DNA of 64,000 bases from Acanthosepion pharaonis (lineage: Eukaryota; Mollusca; Cephalopoda; Sepiida; Sepiidae). Positions 32,282-43,124 of the stretch are shown piece by piece. Every line of letters begins with the position of its first letter. Positions within the stretch are counted from its first letter, which is position 1. Below the pieces are notes generated by a model. That model saw nothing but the letters and a program-made list of their open reading frames with translations, ran no database searches and was not told the origin of the DNA. The stretch covers positions 284,501 through 348,500 of the forward strand of contig CAHIKZ030005492.1 of the NCBI GenBank assembly GCA_903632075.3, given 5' to 3'. The position numbers and the translations under genes are program-made.

Positions 32282-34430
32282 CATATAGAAAGCAAGGAAT
32301 ATTTGTTTTTCTCTATATTCTGCTTATATAATTCATATTAATTCAATTTTATAATTATATATCCATTTTACAATACTTTAACATATATACCATCACACAC
32401 TCAAATGTATTGTTCCTTTAATGAAGTTATTTTCAGCTTTTTAATTATAATAATTTTACTAAAATAAAAGACATATTTAAACATTTTGTTTTATCGAATG
32501 AACCATGAAAATGTTTCAGGTAAATCATGTCCAGTTTCTTCATTAGAATTCAGCATGATTGTGGCAACCAAGCAGTCAAAAGTGAAACTCTGGTTAATCA
32601 GGACAACTGAGTGAAATGCACTATATGAAAGCCATTTGATTTGTGGTGCCAAACAAAGGCATAGATATTATTAGAAATAATTTTTCCAATATCTCCTCTT
32701 TCCCATCTTGTTTGGGTTCTGTTGTTATTTTGCTACATGCAAATTTCTACCAACAGTTGCTCACCACTTTAAAATATTTAACCAAAAACAATCTGCTTGT
32801 CATAGAAAATATTAGTCATAATCTTTTTCAGATGAACGTTTTTCTTACATCTGGATTTTGCATTTCTATAGAAACTTGTTTTTATACATCTATTTCTTGC
32901 AGAATCTCCATCAGTTTTTACTTGTTATATTTCAGTATTAAAAGTTGATAATTTTGAAACTATTACATTAGTGAACATTAGTTATTGAAATAAAAAGACA
33001 TCAGTGAATCATTTTGTAATTAAAATTTTCTATGCATTTTCATTGCACAGGCATTATTCTTCTGTTAATGAATATTCTCCAGACCCTTTTTCTTTGGACA
33101 TTAGCATTCTTGCCTATGTTCCCTTATTTATACTATGAAATTATTAAATTCTTCAACTATGGATATTGAAGGCTAAAAGATTTTAGTTATCCAATATGAG
33201 ATGACTAAGTTTCATTTTAACCTTTCAAAACTTCTTCAGTTTGCTTATTCACCTGACAAGCATACATTTCACTAATATAAGCACACTTTTTCAATATAAA
33301 ACATATGTGTATTTAAAAATATATAGATATGAGAGAAAAGAGAAATCTATCTACATAATAATGTAATGAATTAGTATCTAGACTAGTATTTAGACACCAA
33401 CTGAAATATTCAAATTTTAATTCTTCTGTTCCTTTTCAATAAAATCTCAATCTTTTATATATTTGTAAAGAATATAGATAGAAAGATATTCATTGATTTA
33501 TTGCACAAGATTAATTTCTAACCTTGCTATGTTCTACCTAAAGATATACCTATTGATGCAAACCACTTATTCAGAAAAATTAAGCAAGCCTGCTACTCAA
33601 TATCTGTTTGCCTGATAGATTAAGAAAACTATTAAAAACTAATCATATTTTTACATCTTATTATTTACAAATGACTCTTTTTCATTTTCTTCTTTTATAG
33701 CAAATATTATATATTTTGACATTTTGAGTATTGCTCAGTGGTAAAAAGTAAGACTGACAATATGAAGGTTACAGATTTTATTTCTAATTAAGGGTATTCT
33801 ACAAATTATTCAATACAATATCAGCTGTCAATGAAATTCTGCAATATGGTAGGATTTAAATATTGTCATTTGATCATATTTATAATCCGGTGCTTTTTTT
33901 TTTAATATACCAGTTTACGCCATTGCTCTGACATCTCTAGCTAAAAGAAAAAGTCCAAAATCTTATCTATATTTTTACAAAATAATTTTATTTTCATTTC
34001 AGACAAGGAAATTAATTAAAAAAAAAGTTATTTTATTTGGCAAAATCTGGTTAGCTGTGACTCGAAAAATTTCTTAAAATTTTATTTAGAGAGGTGTTAT
34101 GGAAGCAGTAATTGTTAAAACCAAAAATGTATTTGCATAAGATATACACAAAAGTCTGCAGTGGAACACAATAATTCATATTCATTTCAGAAATATATGC
34201 AAACATATGTACACACATCTCTGTCCACAGAAACATGTCTCTATAAAAATAAAATGTGTGTATACCATACTGTATTAAATTATTTCATTAATATGGTTTC
34301 TACTTATTTATATTCATATTAAAAGAGTACCCATAAAATGACATAATTATTTATATATAGGTCAGTATTTTATCATAAATCCACACTGCATTCTGTGAAA
34401 AGTTATGCACACATTTTTTTGTAAAATTTT
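31891..34430. other. AT-rich gene-free stretch
   Basis: Contains an (AT)n run at about 32238-32278. A 101-codon plus frame (32643-32948) has no recognisable domain and looks like chance in T-rich sequence. Nothing else identified. Confidence 0.5.
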
Positions 34431-34612
34431 GCCATTAAGTCCCTTGACAAGTGGATGTAATCTCTGCAAAACTCAGTGTAAGGATAAGTGAACATTTCAT
34501 TTTATTTATTACTATTATTGTTTTATCTCTTGATAGTGAGTACAATAATGACAAAGACTACTTCCTTTAAAGGCATCATCTTCCAGAAATACTCTGACTA
34601 AACTTTTTTCTT
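34431..34612 (+). repeat. Dispersed repeat, copy A
   Basis: Shares with 37116-37300, in order, CTGCAAAACTC, ACATTT-ATTTTATTT, CAAAGACT-CTT and TTCCAGAA, with scattered changes. The family is unknown. A short third match (TTTACAATCAAATCTCCTGA) occurs at 59488. Confidence 0.65.
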
Positions 34613-34780
34613 TTTTTTTACAAAACATAAAACACAGTCTTTGTTATATATTCAAACACGTTTTGTTGAAGATAACAGATAAGTTATGTCTATTATATAT
34701 TTTTCAATTTTTCTTGTTAATGGATTAATTTCCGTATCTTTTTGTTAAAGGTGTATGGGAACTGTCCACCTGATGTGTGG

Positions 34781-34836
<56 letters not shown>

Positions 34837-37115
34837 ATTCTGTTCTATATATGCGCTAAGATGAAAAATTTCATAAGTTGCTCTAAAAAATGTTTAAAAT
34901 GTGTTAGTAACTTTGTTCTATAATTTTGAATAATATATTTACATTTTTCTTTTTTTTAGAATATTTCCTAAAAAAACAAAACTGATGGAATAAGAGTAAA
35001 ATTTAACAGTTGATAAGTATTTAAAAGTACATTAGTTGAAATGCTTGGTTGCAGAAAAATAAAGCAAAACTATATTTATTAGATTAGCAGTATATGCTGT
35101 AACTATGCACTGTAATAGATACAGATTGAATTGAATTACTTTGAACATTTTCTTTAAAAAATTCCATCTCTAATTCTCATCTTGCAGCTACCAAAATTGT
35201 TTCTCACATCAAAAACCTTAATAAAAGCAACACCAACAACAATAATGATGATACAATAACAACAAAAATAATAATGATGATAGAATAGCAACAACAACAA
35301 CAATAATAATATTAGAAATGGGAAAAGATAGAAAAAAATAAATTCTTCTTGAGCTTTTCTTCTTTTATTTCCCTCCCCAAAATATAAACAACCAAAAATA
35401 AGGAGAATATATTATAGTGTGACTATTTGAAGACATGTACACATCAGGGGTGAAAGGTCAGTGTATGCAATGCATGCACTGAATGCCTTACATTTTTTCC
35501 AGGATTAAAGTTAATTATTGGTAATTTTCACTATCTTTTTTGTACTTGTATTTTTTTGTATTTCCCATTTCTTCATTTCTTAAAGTAGTTGTTACAAGCA
35601 ATATTATTTATGGAGTGTAAGTAGAGAAAATGCTTGTTGTTCAATGAGAAAAGATGCAAGTAAAATCAATGAATTTACTAGACTTTTTAGTAGGGAGCAT
35701 GAGAGACAGAACATAATAGTGAGTGGGTGAAAGAGAGACAGTCACCAAAAAGAAGAAATTCTTTTGCTTGCATTAGTAAAATCCATGGCTTTTCATTCAA
35801 GCTGGGTGTATGAAAAAGAGACAAATTAATAAAGTAGGGAGGTCACAGAGAGAAAGCCACTGAAAAGCAGAAATTCTTTTGCTTGCTTTCCAGCCATATT
35901 AAGCCAGTAGACACTCTCTATAGAAGTGATGATATTTTTATTGTATGTGGCTGAAATCATAGACTTAGCTATTCAAAGGACATATAGTCAGACAAATTTA
36001 AATGAAAATTTTGTATTATTCAGTTCTGAAGAGTATATAGAGAACATCTGATGATTTTAGTGTCAAATGTTCTTTTTATTAATTTTAAAAAGTTTTAACC
36101 CATGGAGGGCATTCTTGACACCTTCTTAAGATCTGGATTCAGTCATGTGACCAGAGTTTGTATGTCGAGTGCAAAGAACAACTGGTAAAGCCTATTTTTT
36201 GTAATTAAAAATTAAGTTTTCATTCATTTCAATGCCCTAAGATTTAATTTTAAATGTCCAAAATTATTTTTTTTAAGTGATGTAAAACATTTTCTTGATA
36301 ATATTGTATATTATTTCAATGAACGTTAAATTTTGTTAAAGGGCATTTTTTAAAAATTCACTGCAATACCTAATTTTAAAATAAAATTAAAAGTATTTAA
36401 ATTCAAATTTTATTTATTAATGTTGGTGTTATCTTAAAGAATAGTTGAGCTTTATGTTAAAAAATCATTTGTGTAATTAAAACGACTTAAATTAAAACAA
36501 TATTAATTTAGTTTACATCAAAATTATGAATTTTCACTTTTCAGTTATCAATGAATACCATTTTCTGACACCTGTCATCAAGTGATAAGAAACTTATTTC
36601 AACATTGTAATAAAAATCTCTACATCTTGTTAAAGGAGAAACTTTTAATTTGATGTATTGTGAACAATATTAAACAAAAATTACTTACTTTTTTTTCTTA
36701 AAAAGCAGTGAAAACCAATTTTTTTTTTTTTGCAAGGAGGGTCCTTTTCACTCTCCATCTTGATGATTAGCCTACATAATGGATTGCATGCCTTGGTTCC
36801 CAAGTCACTTTTACCACTGATGCTCATATATTCGTAAGTTTGGTCATCATGATACCCACTAATGCATTAAAATGCAACACTCAAAAACCACCAAGGAAAA
36901 CCCTATCAAAGCAAAAATAAAACTTGTTGGTCATGGTTTATGAAACCTGAAAATATTCAGAAGACATTTGATAAATTATGTTAATTCTTTCTGGAAACCA
37001 TAAAAATCTTCTGAACATAAAATGTCTTAGACAAAGAATTTTTCTTGATTTTCAACCAAGTTTGTATAAATGAAAAAATAGTGTCCAAATCCACTCAGTA
37101 TATATATATATATAG
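34613..37115. other. AT-rich gene-free stretch with local duplications
   Basis: (AT)n at about 34786-34832. (ACA)n/(AAT)n low complexity at 35225-35310. An imperfect duplication: AGAAATTCTTTTGCTTGC occurs at about 35754 and again at about 35869, with related flanks. No coding signal. Confidence 0.55.
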
Positions 37116-37300
37116 TTTACAATCAAACCTCCTGACAAGTGGATACCATATCTGCAAAACTCTCAGTCAGGACAGATAAGTTGAACATTTAATTTTATTT
37201 GTTGCTATTAATACTCTTTCTCTTGCTATCAAACACTTTAGTTACAAAGACTGCTTGCCTTAAAAGTGTTATTCTCCAGAATTACTTTAATTTTTTTTGC
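37116..37300 (+). repeat. Dispersed repeat, copy B
   Basis: Partner of 34431-34612 (see that entry). It is preceded directly by a short (AT)n run (37100-37114) and begins TTTACAATCAAACCTCCTGA. Confidence 0.65.
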
Positions 37301-37690
37301 AAGCAAAACCAAATATTGAATTAGAAATAATTATTACCCCAGACAAATATTGAGTGTTTTATCAGAATAAATTCTGTTAACCTTGATATATGTTAAATTA
37401 TATAATTATAATAATATAGCTGTTAATATATATTTTATTTTTTTCTTATGCAGTCTTACATTAGAACATGCACATATCCACTACAAAATTGTACATTCTT
37501 TGTTTCGACATCAAAAAAAGGAAAACCTTTTTTAAAATGTCTCATCAGGTGGGGAATCAAGAAATATATATATATATATATATATATTCTGCATAATTTG
37601 GCAGCATATGTTCATTTAAATATGTCTGATTAAACAATTTAGACATGTGTTCATTTATTTTCAATAATATCCTTTCATAATCAATTCATA
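37301..37690. other. AT-rich spacer with (AT)n
   Basis: (AT)n at about 37564-37588. No gene or element identified. Confidence 0.5.
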
Positions 37691-37699
37691 ATATAAGCT

Positions 37700-38990
37700 T
37701 TGTCTCCCAAGGGACATTTAAATTGATATATAGAGTTGGTTTTCTACAATACGTCAGTTGATGGGGAGAATTTACTATGGATGATTAAGTTAGTTGTATT
37801 AAATTTAGAATAGTATACAATTAGATTTATTTTTTTACTGGGATCTGTAGGGAATATATTAGTATTTATAAATTTTTTAGGATTTTTTCATCTTGTTTAT
37901 ATTTAAAATGCATCTGATTATGGTACGAAAGATTGATATGTTTAGGGGGATTTGAAGGAGTATTGTGTTCTATTTGATTTATATTAAAATTTGTAATAGA
38001 TTGCCTTATTTGTTCATCAAAGTGTAGTTAGAAAAGTCATTATTAATAAGAGTTTGTTTAATGTTTTTTAGTTTGCTGTAGAAAATCTTTTTTGTGGTTT
38101 AATTAACTTTAGTATGGTTTATTAAATTTTGTAGAATTGCTGTTTTACATTCACTTTTATAATTAAGAGTGCATGAGTTTATGCTAGTAGGTTTTTTATA
38201 TGGGGAGGTAGTGAATGTATTATTATTGGAGCCTATCAATATATCAAGAAAAGGAATTATATTATTATTGTTAAATTCATATTTGAATTTAAGGACTGAG
38301 TTTTTTTTAATTCTTGTTGTAGTTCATGTATTTCATCAATGTTTTTTTACTAAGATGAGGATATTATCAACATATCTTATATAGATGGAGGGTTTTTTTT
38401 TTTAAATTACTAAATATATTATTTTCAAGGTTAGCAATATAAAAGTTACTAAGAGTTGGACCCAGAACTGAACTCACGGAAACACCATCATGTTGTACAT
38501 ATATATTGTTTTTGAAGTCAAAGAATGGAACTTCAGTAGTACAAGTTAAAAGTAGTTTTCGTAATAGGTTGGGTTTAATTTTTTATGGTGGGAGAGATGG
38601 ATTATTGTATATATTGCTTATAATTATTTTAATTGTTTCTCTAACTGGCACATTGGTGAAGAGATTTTCCACATCAAGTGACACTAAGGTTTCATTATCA
38701 GGATTTTGTGTCTTTAGGATTTGGATTAATTCAAGAGTTGATTTGATGCTGTATTTACTTGGAATGCATAATAAGTTGGTTAATGATTCTGGTTAGTTGA
38801 TAAACAGGAGTGGGGATTTGGGCTATAATAGGATGGAGAGGAAAGTTTGGTTTGAGTGTTTTTATGATTCCATAAATATAACCCGGTTTATAATCACCAA
38901 TTATTTTGGTAAGTTTTAAATTATCTTGTTCTATATTATTGGCTGTTATTAGTTTATTGATTTTCATGTGTGATGTATATGTATAGAACT
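37700..38990 (-). pseudogene. Penelope-like element reverse transcriptase
   Basis: The minus-strand reading begins with GYIYGIIKTLKPNFPLHPII and QIPTPVYQLTRIINQLI, the PLE finger region. Motif A follows as ETLVSLDVENLFTNVPV (about 38695-38640), then YVQHDGVSVSSVLGPTLSNF, and motif C as YIRYVDNILILV (about 38390-38350). Then comes PFLDILI. The second Asp of the catalytic YVDD is Asn here. Toward 37700 the frame breaks repeatedly. This is a Penelope-class RT and not a LINE: the LFTNVP and YVDD contexts are typical. The GIY-YIG endonuclease expected at the C-terminus is not seen at this locus. Confidence 0.85.
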
Positions 38991-39138
38991 AATTGATTTA
39001 TTTTTTAATCTGGCATTTATATTACTTCAAATGTTATTTTTAGTGGATACCCTTTTTTTAATAAATCCCCCCTCTTTTTACACAGTGTATATTACATCTG
39101 CAATTCTGTACACTTGAGAAAACTCAATAAAGATAATG
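38991..39138. other. Short spacer
   Basis: T-rich. Nothing recognised. Confidence 0.4.
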
Positions 39139-39215
39139 TGCTCTCTGGCAGGATTCAAATCTGCACCCCACTTTGTAGTAGAAACAACTGCCTGATCCAC
39201 ATCTACTGGCTTGTG
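39139..39215 (-). repeat. Possible tRNA-derived SINE head
   Basis: On the minus strand GCAGATTTGAATCCTGCC resembles a B box, preceded by a weak A-box-like GTGGATCAGGCAG. It differs from the family at 29.8 and 41.1 kb. Low certainty. Confidence 0.35.
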
Positions 39216-39366
39216 TACTCAAAAAAACTAAAAAAAGAAATGCTGGAGAACACATTTTCTTTTACTAAGTTTTCTTGGTTGTGCAGGGCAGACAACATAA
39301 TACACACAGTTTATAAAATGGTACATCTATTCAAACATGGTTATCCACTAAAAATAACATTTGAAG

Positions 39367-39368
<2 letters not shown>

Positions 39369-39428
<60 letters not shown>

Positions 39429-39443
39429 GAGGGAGAGAGAGAG
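39369..39443 (+). repeat. (TG)n-(GA)n microsatellite
   Basis: About 27 TG units followed by a short GA/GGGA tract. The VCVCVC reading in the 117-codon frame over it is an artefact. Confidence 0.95.
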
Positions 39444-39884
39444 AATTACAAAAAATATTATAATTAAGTTGCCAACAAAATGAATTCTAAAAGATTTGCC
39501 AAAAGCTTAAATCACTTATAGGTAGGTTTACTATATATTCTAGTTTGAGAAATATATCTCCCATTGATATATAATACCAGTTTTTTTGTGCTTGTTTTTA
39601 TGAGTGCATCAGTCCTGAATTTTAAAGGATGTTGGGGGGATGAAAGCATTTTATGTAAAAAAAAAAACAAAAAAACAAAAGCCTTGAATAAAAATTAAAA
39701 ACTACCCCAGTGTGAGATTTAGAAATTATGATAAACCTACTTACAGTTGAATTTCAGGTGTTTTACTCCTTTGGGAGAATTTATTCAAAATTGTTTTTAT
39801 TCCCAAAACTCTATCAGACAAAATCTGGAAATCAATCCTACCAGACTGACCATGAAATTAAAAAAGAAATAGTAACTCTTGCAA
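39444..39884. other. AT-rich spacer
   Basis: An A-rich homopolymer tract (39657-39678) and no recognised feature. Confidence 0.4.
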
Positions 39885-40136
39885 GTTGAATTCATTACAT
39901 TCACTTACATGGTAATACTCTTGGGAAAGGTATGAATCCTCTTCTTCCCTCCCCTCCCTCCCTGCCCAGCTATAGATAAATAGCAGGACAGACCAGGTTC
40001 TATAGTCTTGGATGGTAACTGGTCTACCACAGAAAGAAATGGCAACTTACTACAGGGAAAATAAAATATGCCTTGTCTGTCATGTTTCAAAAGATACATG
40101 ATCACCTAAGTGTGTATCATGCATGGCACATAACTA
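39885..40136 (+). repeat. SINE body, copy 1 (inverted relative to 40811-41112)
   Basis: About 250 bp are the reverse complement of 40811-41045 with roughly 85-90% identity by eye; shared words include AGAAAGAAATGGCAACTTAC and ATACATGATCACCTAAG. The tRNA-like head present in the partner is not evident upstream of 39885, so this copy is truncated or decayed at its 5' end. Confidence 0.8.
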
Positions 40137-40810
40137 AACTGTTGAAAAGTTTGATATAAATAATATTTGGCATTTCACACACACTCACACAGAGCTGAAG
40201 CAACATTTATATTCATTTAGTCTTCTAACTTATCCAACTATAAATAATAATGCATGTTTTCTTTGAGAGAAATTTCATTTTAGATTTGAAGTTACTTGAA
40301 CATATTTCAAAATATATTTTTAAATTTAAGTCATTTTACTCATGATTTTAGTTAATCGTCTCACATGTTTCTTGACATCCTGCTTTTTGTTTTATATCTC
40401 TTTACTGATGTACGTATATTTCACTTAAATTATTCCATCTATTGTTTCCTCTTGTTTCATTTCCTTTTCACTGCACTGAATTTTGTCTCTTTTCTATGTT
40501 CTTTGAATAAATGTTTCAGAGAACATTGGAATTTAAATTCAATATTGGGTTTATTATGTATATTTACTGAATAATTTTCTCACTTTTGCATAAATGTCCC
40601 AGACATGTTTGGACAAAGATTTTTCTGTCTATATTTTATAAAAGAAAATATAAAATGTATATTCAGTTAAAAATAAAAATTAAAAAAGCCTTATTAATGA
40701 AATAGCTGAAAGTACTCAGATATATAAAATGTTTGGACAGTTTTTACTCACTTTGTCCAGAAAAGAAAACACTTATATAAAAACAGAAGAAATTTCATAA
40801 AAAGTTTCAG
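40137..40810. other. AT-rich spacer between inverted SINE copies
   Basis: A 69-codon T-rich frame (40365-40574) has no recognisable domain. Nothing else seen. Confidence 0.4.
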
Positions 40811-41112
40811 TCAGTTATGTGCCATGTGTGATACATGCTTAGGTGATCATGTATCTTTCGATACATGACTGATGAGGCAGATTTTTTCCCTGCAGTAAGT
40901 TGCCATTTCTTTCTGCAGTAGACCAGTTGCCATCCAAGGCTACAGAACCTGGTCTGTCTTGCTATTTACCCATAGCTGAGGGGGGGGAGAAGATTCATAT
41001 TGCTCCCAAGGGTATTAACATGTAAGTGAATGTAATGGGTTCAACTGGAATTTGAACTTGGCTCTCCGATTCCTCAATCCAAGCCACTATCTGTTATTCC
41101 ACCATGCCTCCC
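40811..41112 (-). repeat. tRNA-derived SINE, most complete copy
   Basis: On the minus strand the head (41112-41046) starts GGCATGGTGGAATAACAGAT and has a B-box-like AAGTTCAAATTCCAG about 50 bp later. The body then runs to 40811 (ending near CATGGCACATAACTGA). Length is about 300 bp. Matching pieces lie at 29728-29822 (head) and 39885-40136 (body, opposite strand). A pyrimidine-rich run near 40978-40990 interrupts it. Confidence 0.75.
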
Positions 41113-41164
41113 ATTTAAGATATACAAAAAAAAAGCTTAAGATATACAAAAATAGAAAGGGATT

Positions 41165-42045
41165 TAAGACAAGGATATGTCTTCCCATTGAACTTATTCA
41201 ACCTATAATGTGATGCAATTATGAAAGAATTATAAGTCTTACCAGTATTCATTATTGGTGGCCACAATCCTAACAACATCAGATATGCAGATGACACAAT
41301 GTTGATAGCAGATACAAAAAGGAAACTACAAAATCTCCTAAAGAAGGTAGTGAAGGAAAGCAAGAAGAAATGATTAAACATAAACTGCAAGCAAACAGAA
41401 TTCATGATTGTTAGCAAAAGGATGAACAGAAAATACAAATTACAAAATCAAGCAAGTAAAAAATTCAAATATCTGCTAAGTGTTTTAACAGGAAAATGTG
41501 ATACTGAAATCCAAAGGTGCATTTGAATAGCCAAAGCTGCATTCCAAAAGCTAAGCCCAGTATTAAGAAACAGAAAAAAACTTTGTTAGAAATAAAGAAA
41601 AGAGAACTGAACAGTTATGTGACATCTGTCCTCTTATATGGTAGTGAATGCTGGACAGTCTCCTCAAAGATGAAAAAGAAATTTTAACCAACAGAAATGT
41701 TCTGTAGATGGATGCTGAGGAGGATCCCACAGACTGAACATATGAACACTGACAAGGTTTTAGAGAAATTGGAACCAAAATAAGAAACTTATATTTAATA
41801 TTAGGAAGAGATAGTTTAAATATCTGTTGCACATAATGAGGAAGGAGGACTTGGATACTCAAAGGACAGATTCAGAGCAGGTAGAACAGCAGAAAACAAT
41901 GCATAACTTAATGAGTAAATGGATGATGGAACAGGGTTTAGGAGAAATAGCAAAAGGACAAAAATTTTTAAGAGCTACAAAGGACAGGAAATTGCGGAGA
42001 GCCATGATCACCTGCATCATGAGGGAACATGGTACATAAAGATGA
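41165..42045 (+). pseudogene. RTE-like LINE reverse transcriptase, C-terminal half
   Basis: The plus-strand reading starts in the RQGYVFPLNLFNL block, the family RQGC/SPxLF motif with Cys changed to Tyr. It continues through NNIRYADDTMLIAD (YADD at 41284-41295), KKFKYLLSVLTGKCDTEIQ, AAFQKLSPVLRNRK, LLYGSECWTVSSKMKK and WMLRRIPQTEHM. The tail runs HNEEGGLGYSKD ... HHEGTWYIK, stopping near 42040. Five or more stops and some frameshifts interrupt it. The endonuclease and RT front are absent (5' truncation, usual for LINE copies). It is the best preserved of three copies of this family in the window. Confidence 0.8.
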
Positions 42046-42063
42046 TGATGTGTTGATTGTTCC

Positions 42064-42720
42064 CAGGAGAGGAGTTAAAATTTTCCATATGTTTTTTCCT
42101 GTTTTGTGGGGAGCACTACCAATAATTGATATAATGAGATGCATTAGGATGCCTGCTTTGTAGCAGACTCCATAAATTTAGGGTATTTTAGGGTGAGATT
42201 CTATTAGTTTATATCATGATTTGTTATCATTGTTAATTAGATTTCTAATTGCTCTATTAAATATTTTTGTTTCAATAATTATTTTGTATTCATTTATTTC
42301 TCTTATGTTTTGGTATCATTGAGCAATAAATAAATTTTATCACTGTATGTGTTCCTATTCATCATAACAATCCCAAATGTGGATTTCCTTATTTTTTGGT
42401 AGGTTTTCTTAGTGCATTTAAATGTCTCTTTAGTAAAGTTATTTCATTGCTTGTTTCTAGAGTGGCAGTAATTATTCCTTGAATGAAGTCTTTGATGAAT
42501 TATGTGTCATTTTGTCTATGATTTTTAAATATTTTATCAACTTGTTCTCTTTTATGAGTCCCACTAGCAAATTTAAGCCAAAGATAAGGGCTTCCAGTTC
42601 AGTATTGGATAGATTTATATCAGGTTTGGTCTTCCAATGTATTTCTAATTGCTACTGAAACACAGGATGTTGAGTTTACATTGTAATTTGGTGATTTGAT
42701 TGTTGCTTATATATTTTATC
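42064..42720 (-). pseudogene. Penelope-like element, N-terminal RT region
   Basis: From 42720 downward the minus strand reads, across stops and frameshifts, NLSNTELEALIFGLN, an N-terminal PLE word. It continues with NRNTYSDKI-like and LLLNDTK-like words near 42370-42320, then SIIGSAPHKTGKNIWKILTPLL at 42140-42075. That last stretch matches the RPIVSTIGSP-TY..KY..KIL.PL region that precedes motif A in PLEs. The catalytic core is missing. The low-coordinate end abuts the tail of the RTE-like LINE at 42045, and the two are in opposite orientation. Confidence 0.7.
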
Positions 42721-43080
42721 ATCTGCTGTAAATAAGGCATTTCTGATTTTTTTAATTTTATATTTTTTAACATTTTTGTTTTTAATCTTTATGAGCAGAT
42801 GTTTTATTATCATAATGTGGGATATTTAATAACAAAAGTGATGGAAGCATGAACAACAAAAAAAAGAAACTAAATGAAATCTGCCAGAACATATACACAA
42901 AAAATTAATTTTTTAATTTAAATTTAAAATTCTCAGTGTCCACTCTTCTTTGTGCACATGTGTAGTTGCGTCAACATAAATATCCCTTTAGTCTGGAGAA
43001 GACCTAAATGACAAAACATGTCACACAAAAAATGTTTTCACTTTGTCATAGTTTTTGTCCATAAAAAATATTATATGTAC
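42721..43080. other. AT-rich spacer
   Basis: Nothing recognised. Confidence 0.4.
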
Positions 43081-43084
43081 ATAA

Positions 43085-43123
<39 letters not shown>

Positions 43124-43124
43124 A
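43085..43124. repeat. (ATCT)n microsatellite
   Basis: Ten ATCT units in a row, bounded by TAT. Confidence 0.95.

Noticed and set aside
32643..32948. 101-codon T-rich plus-strand ORF as a gene
   Set aside because: No recognisable domain; Ile, Phe, Ser and Leu bias is as expected from T-rich DNA; no supporting signals.
35460..35490. GTATGCAATGCATGCAC palindromic word as a regulatory site
   Set aside because: A short palindrome expected by chance over 64 kb; no gene nearby.
38169..38796. Plus-strand ORFs 38169-38384 and 38506-38796
   Set aside because: They are antisense shadows of the minus-strand Penelope-like RT.
41115..41862. Minus-strand ORFs of 107 and 99 codons
   Set aside because: Antisense shadows of the plus-strand RTE-like LINE.
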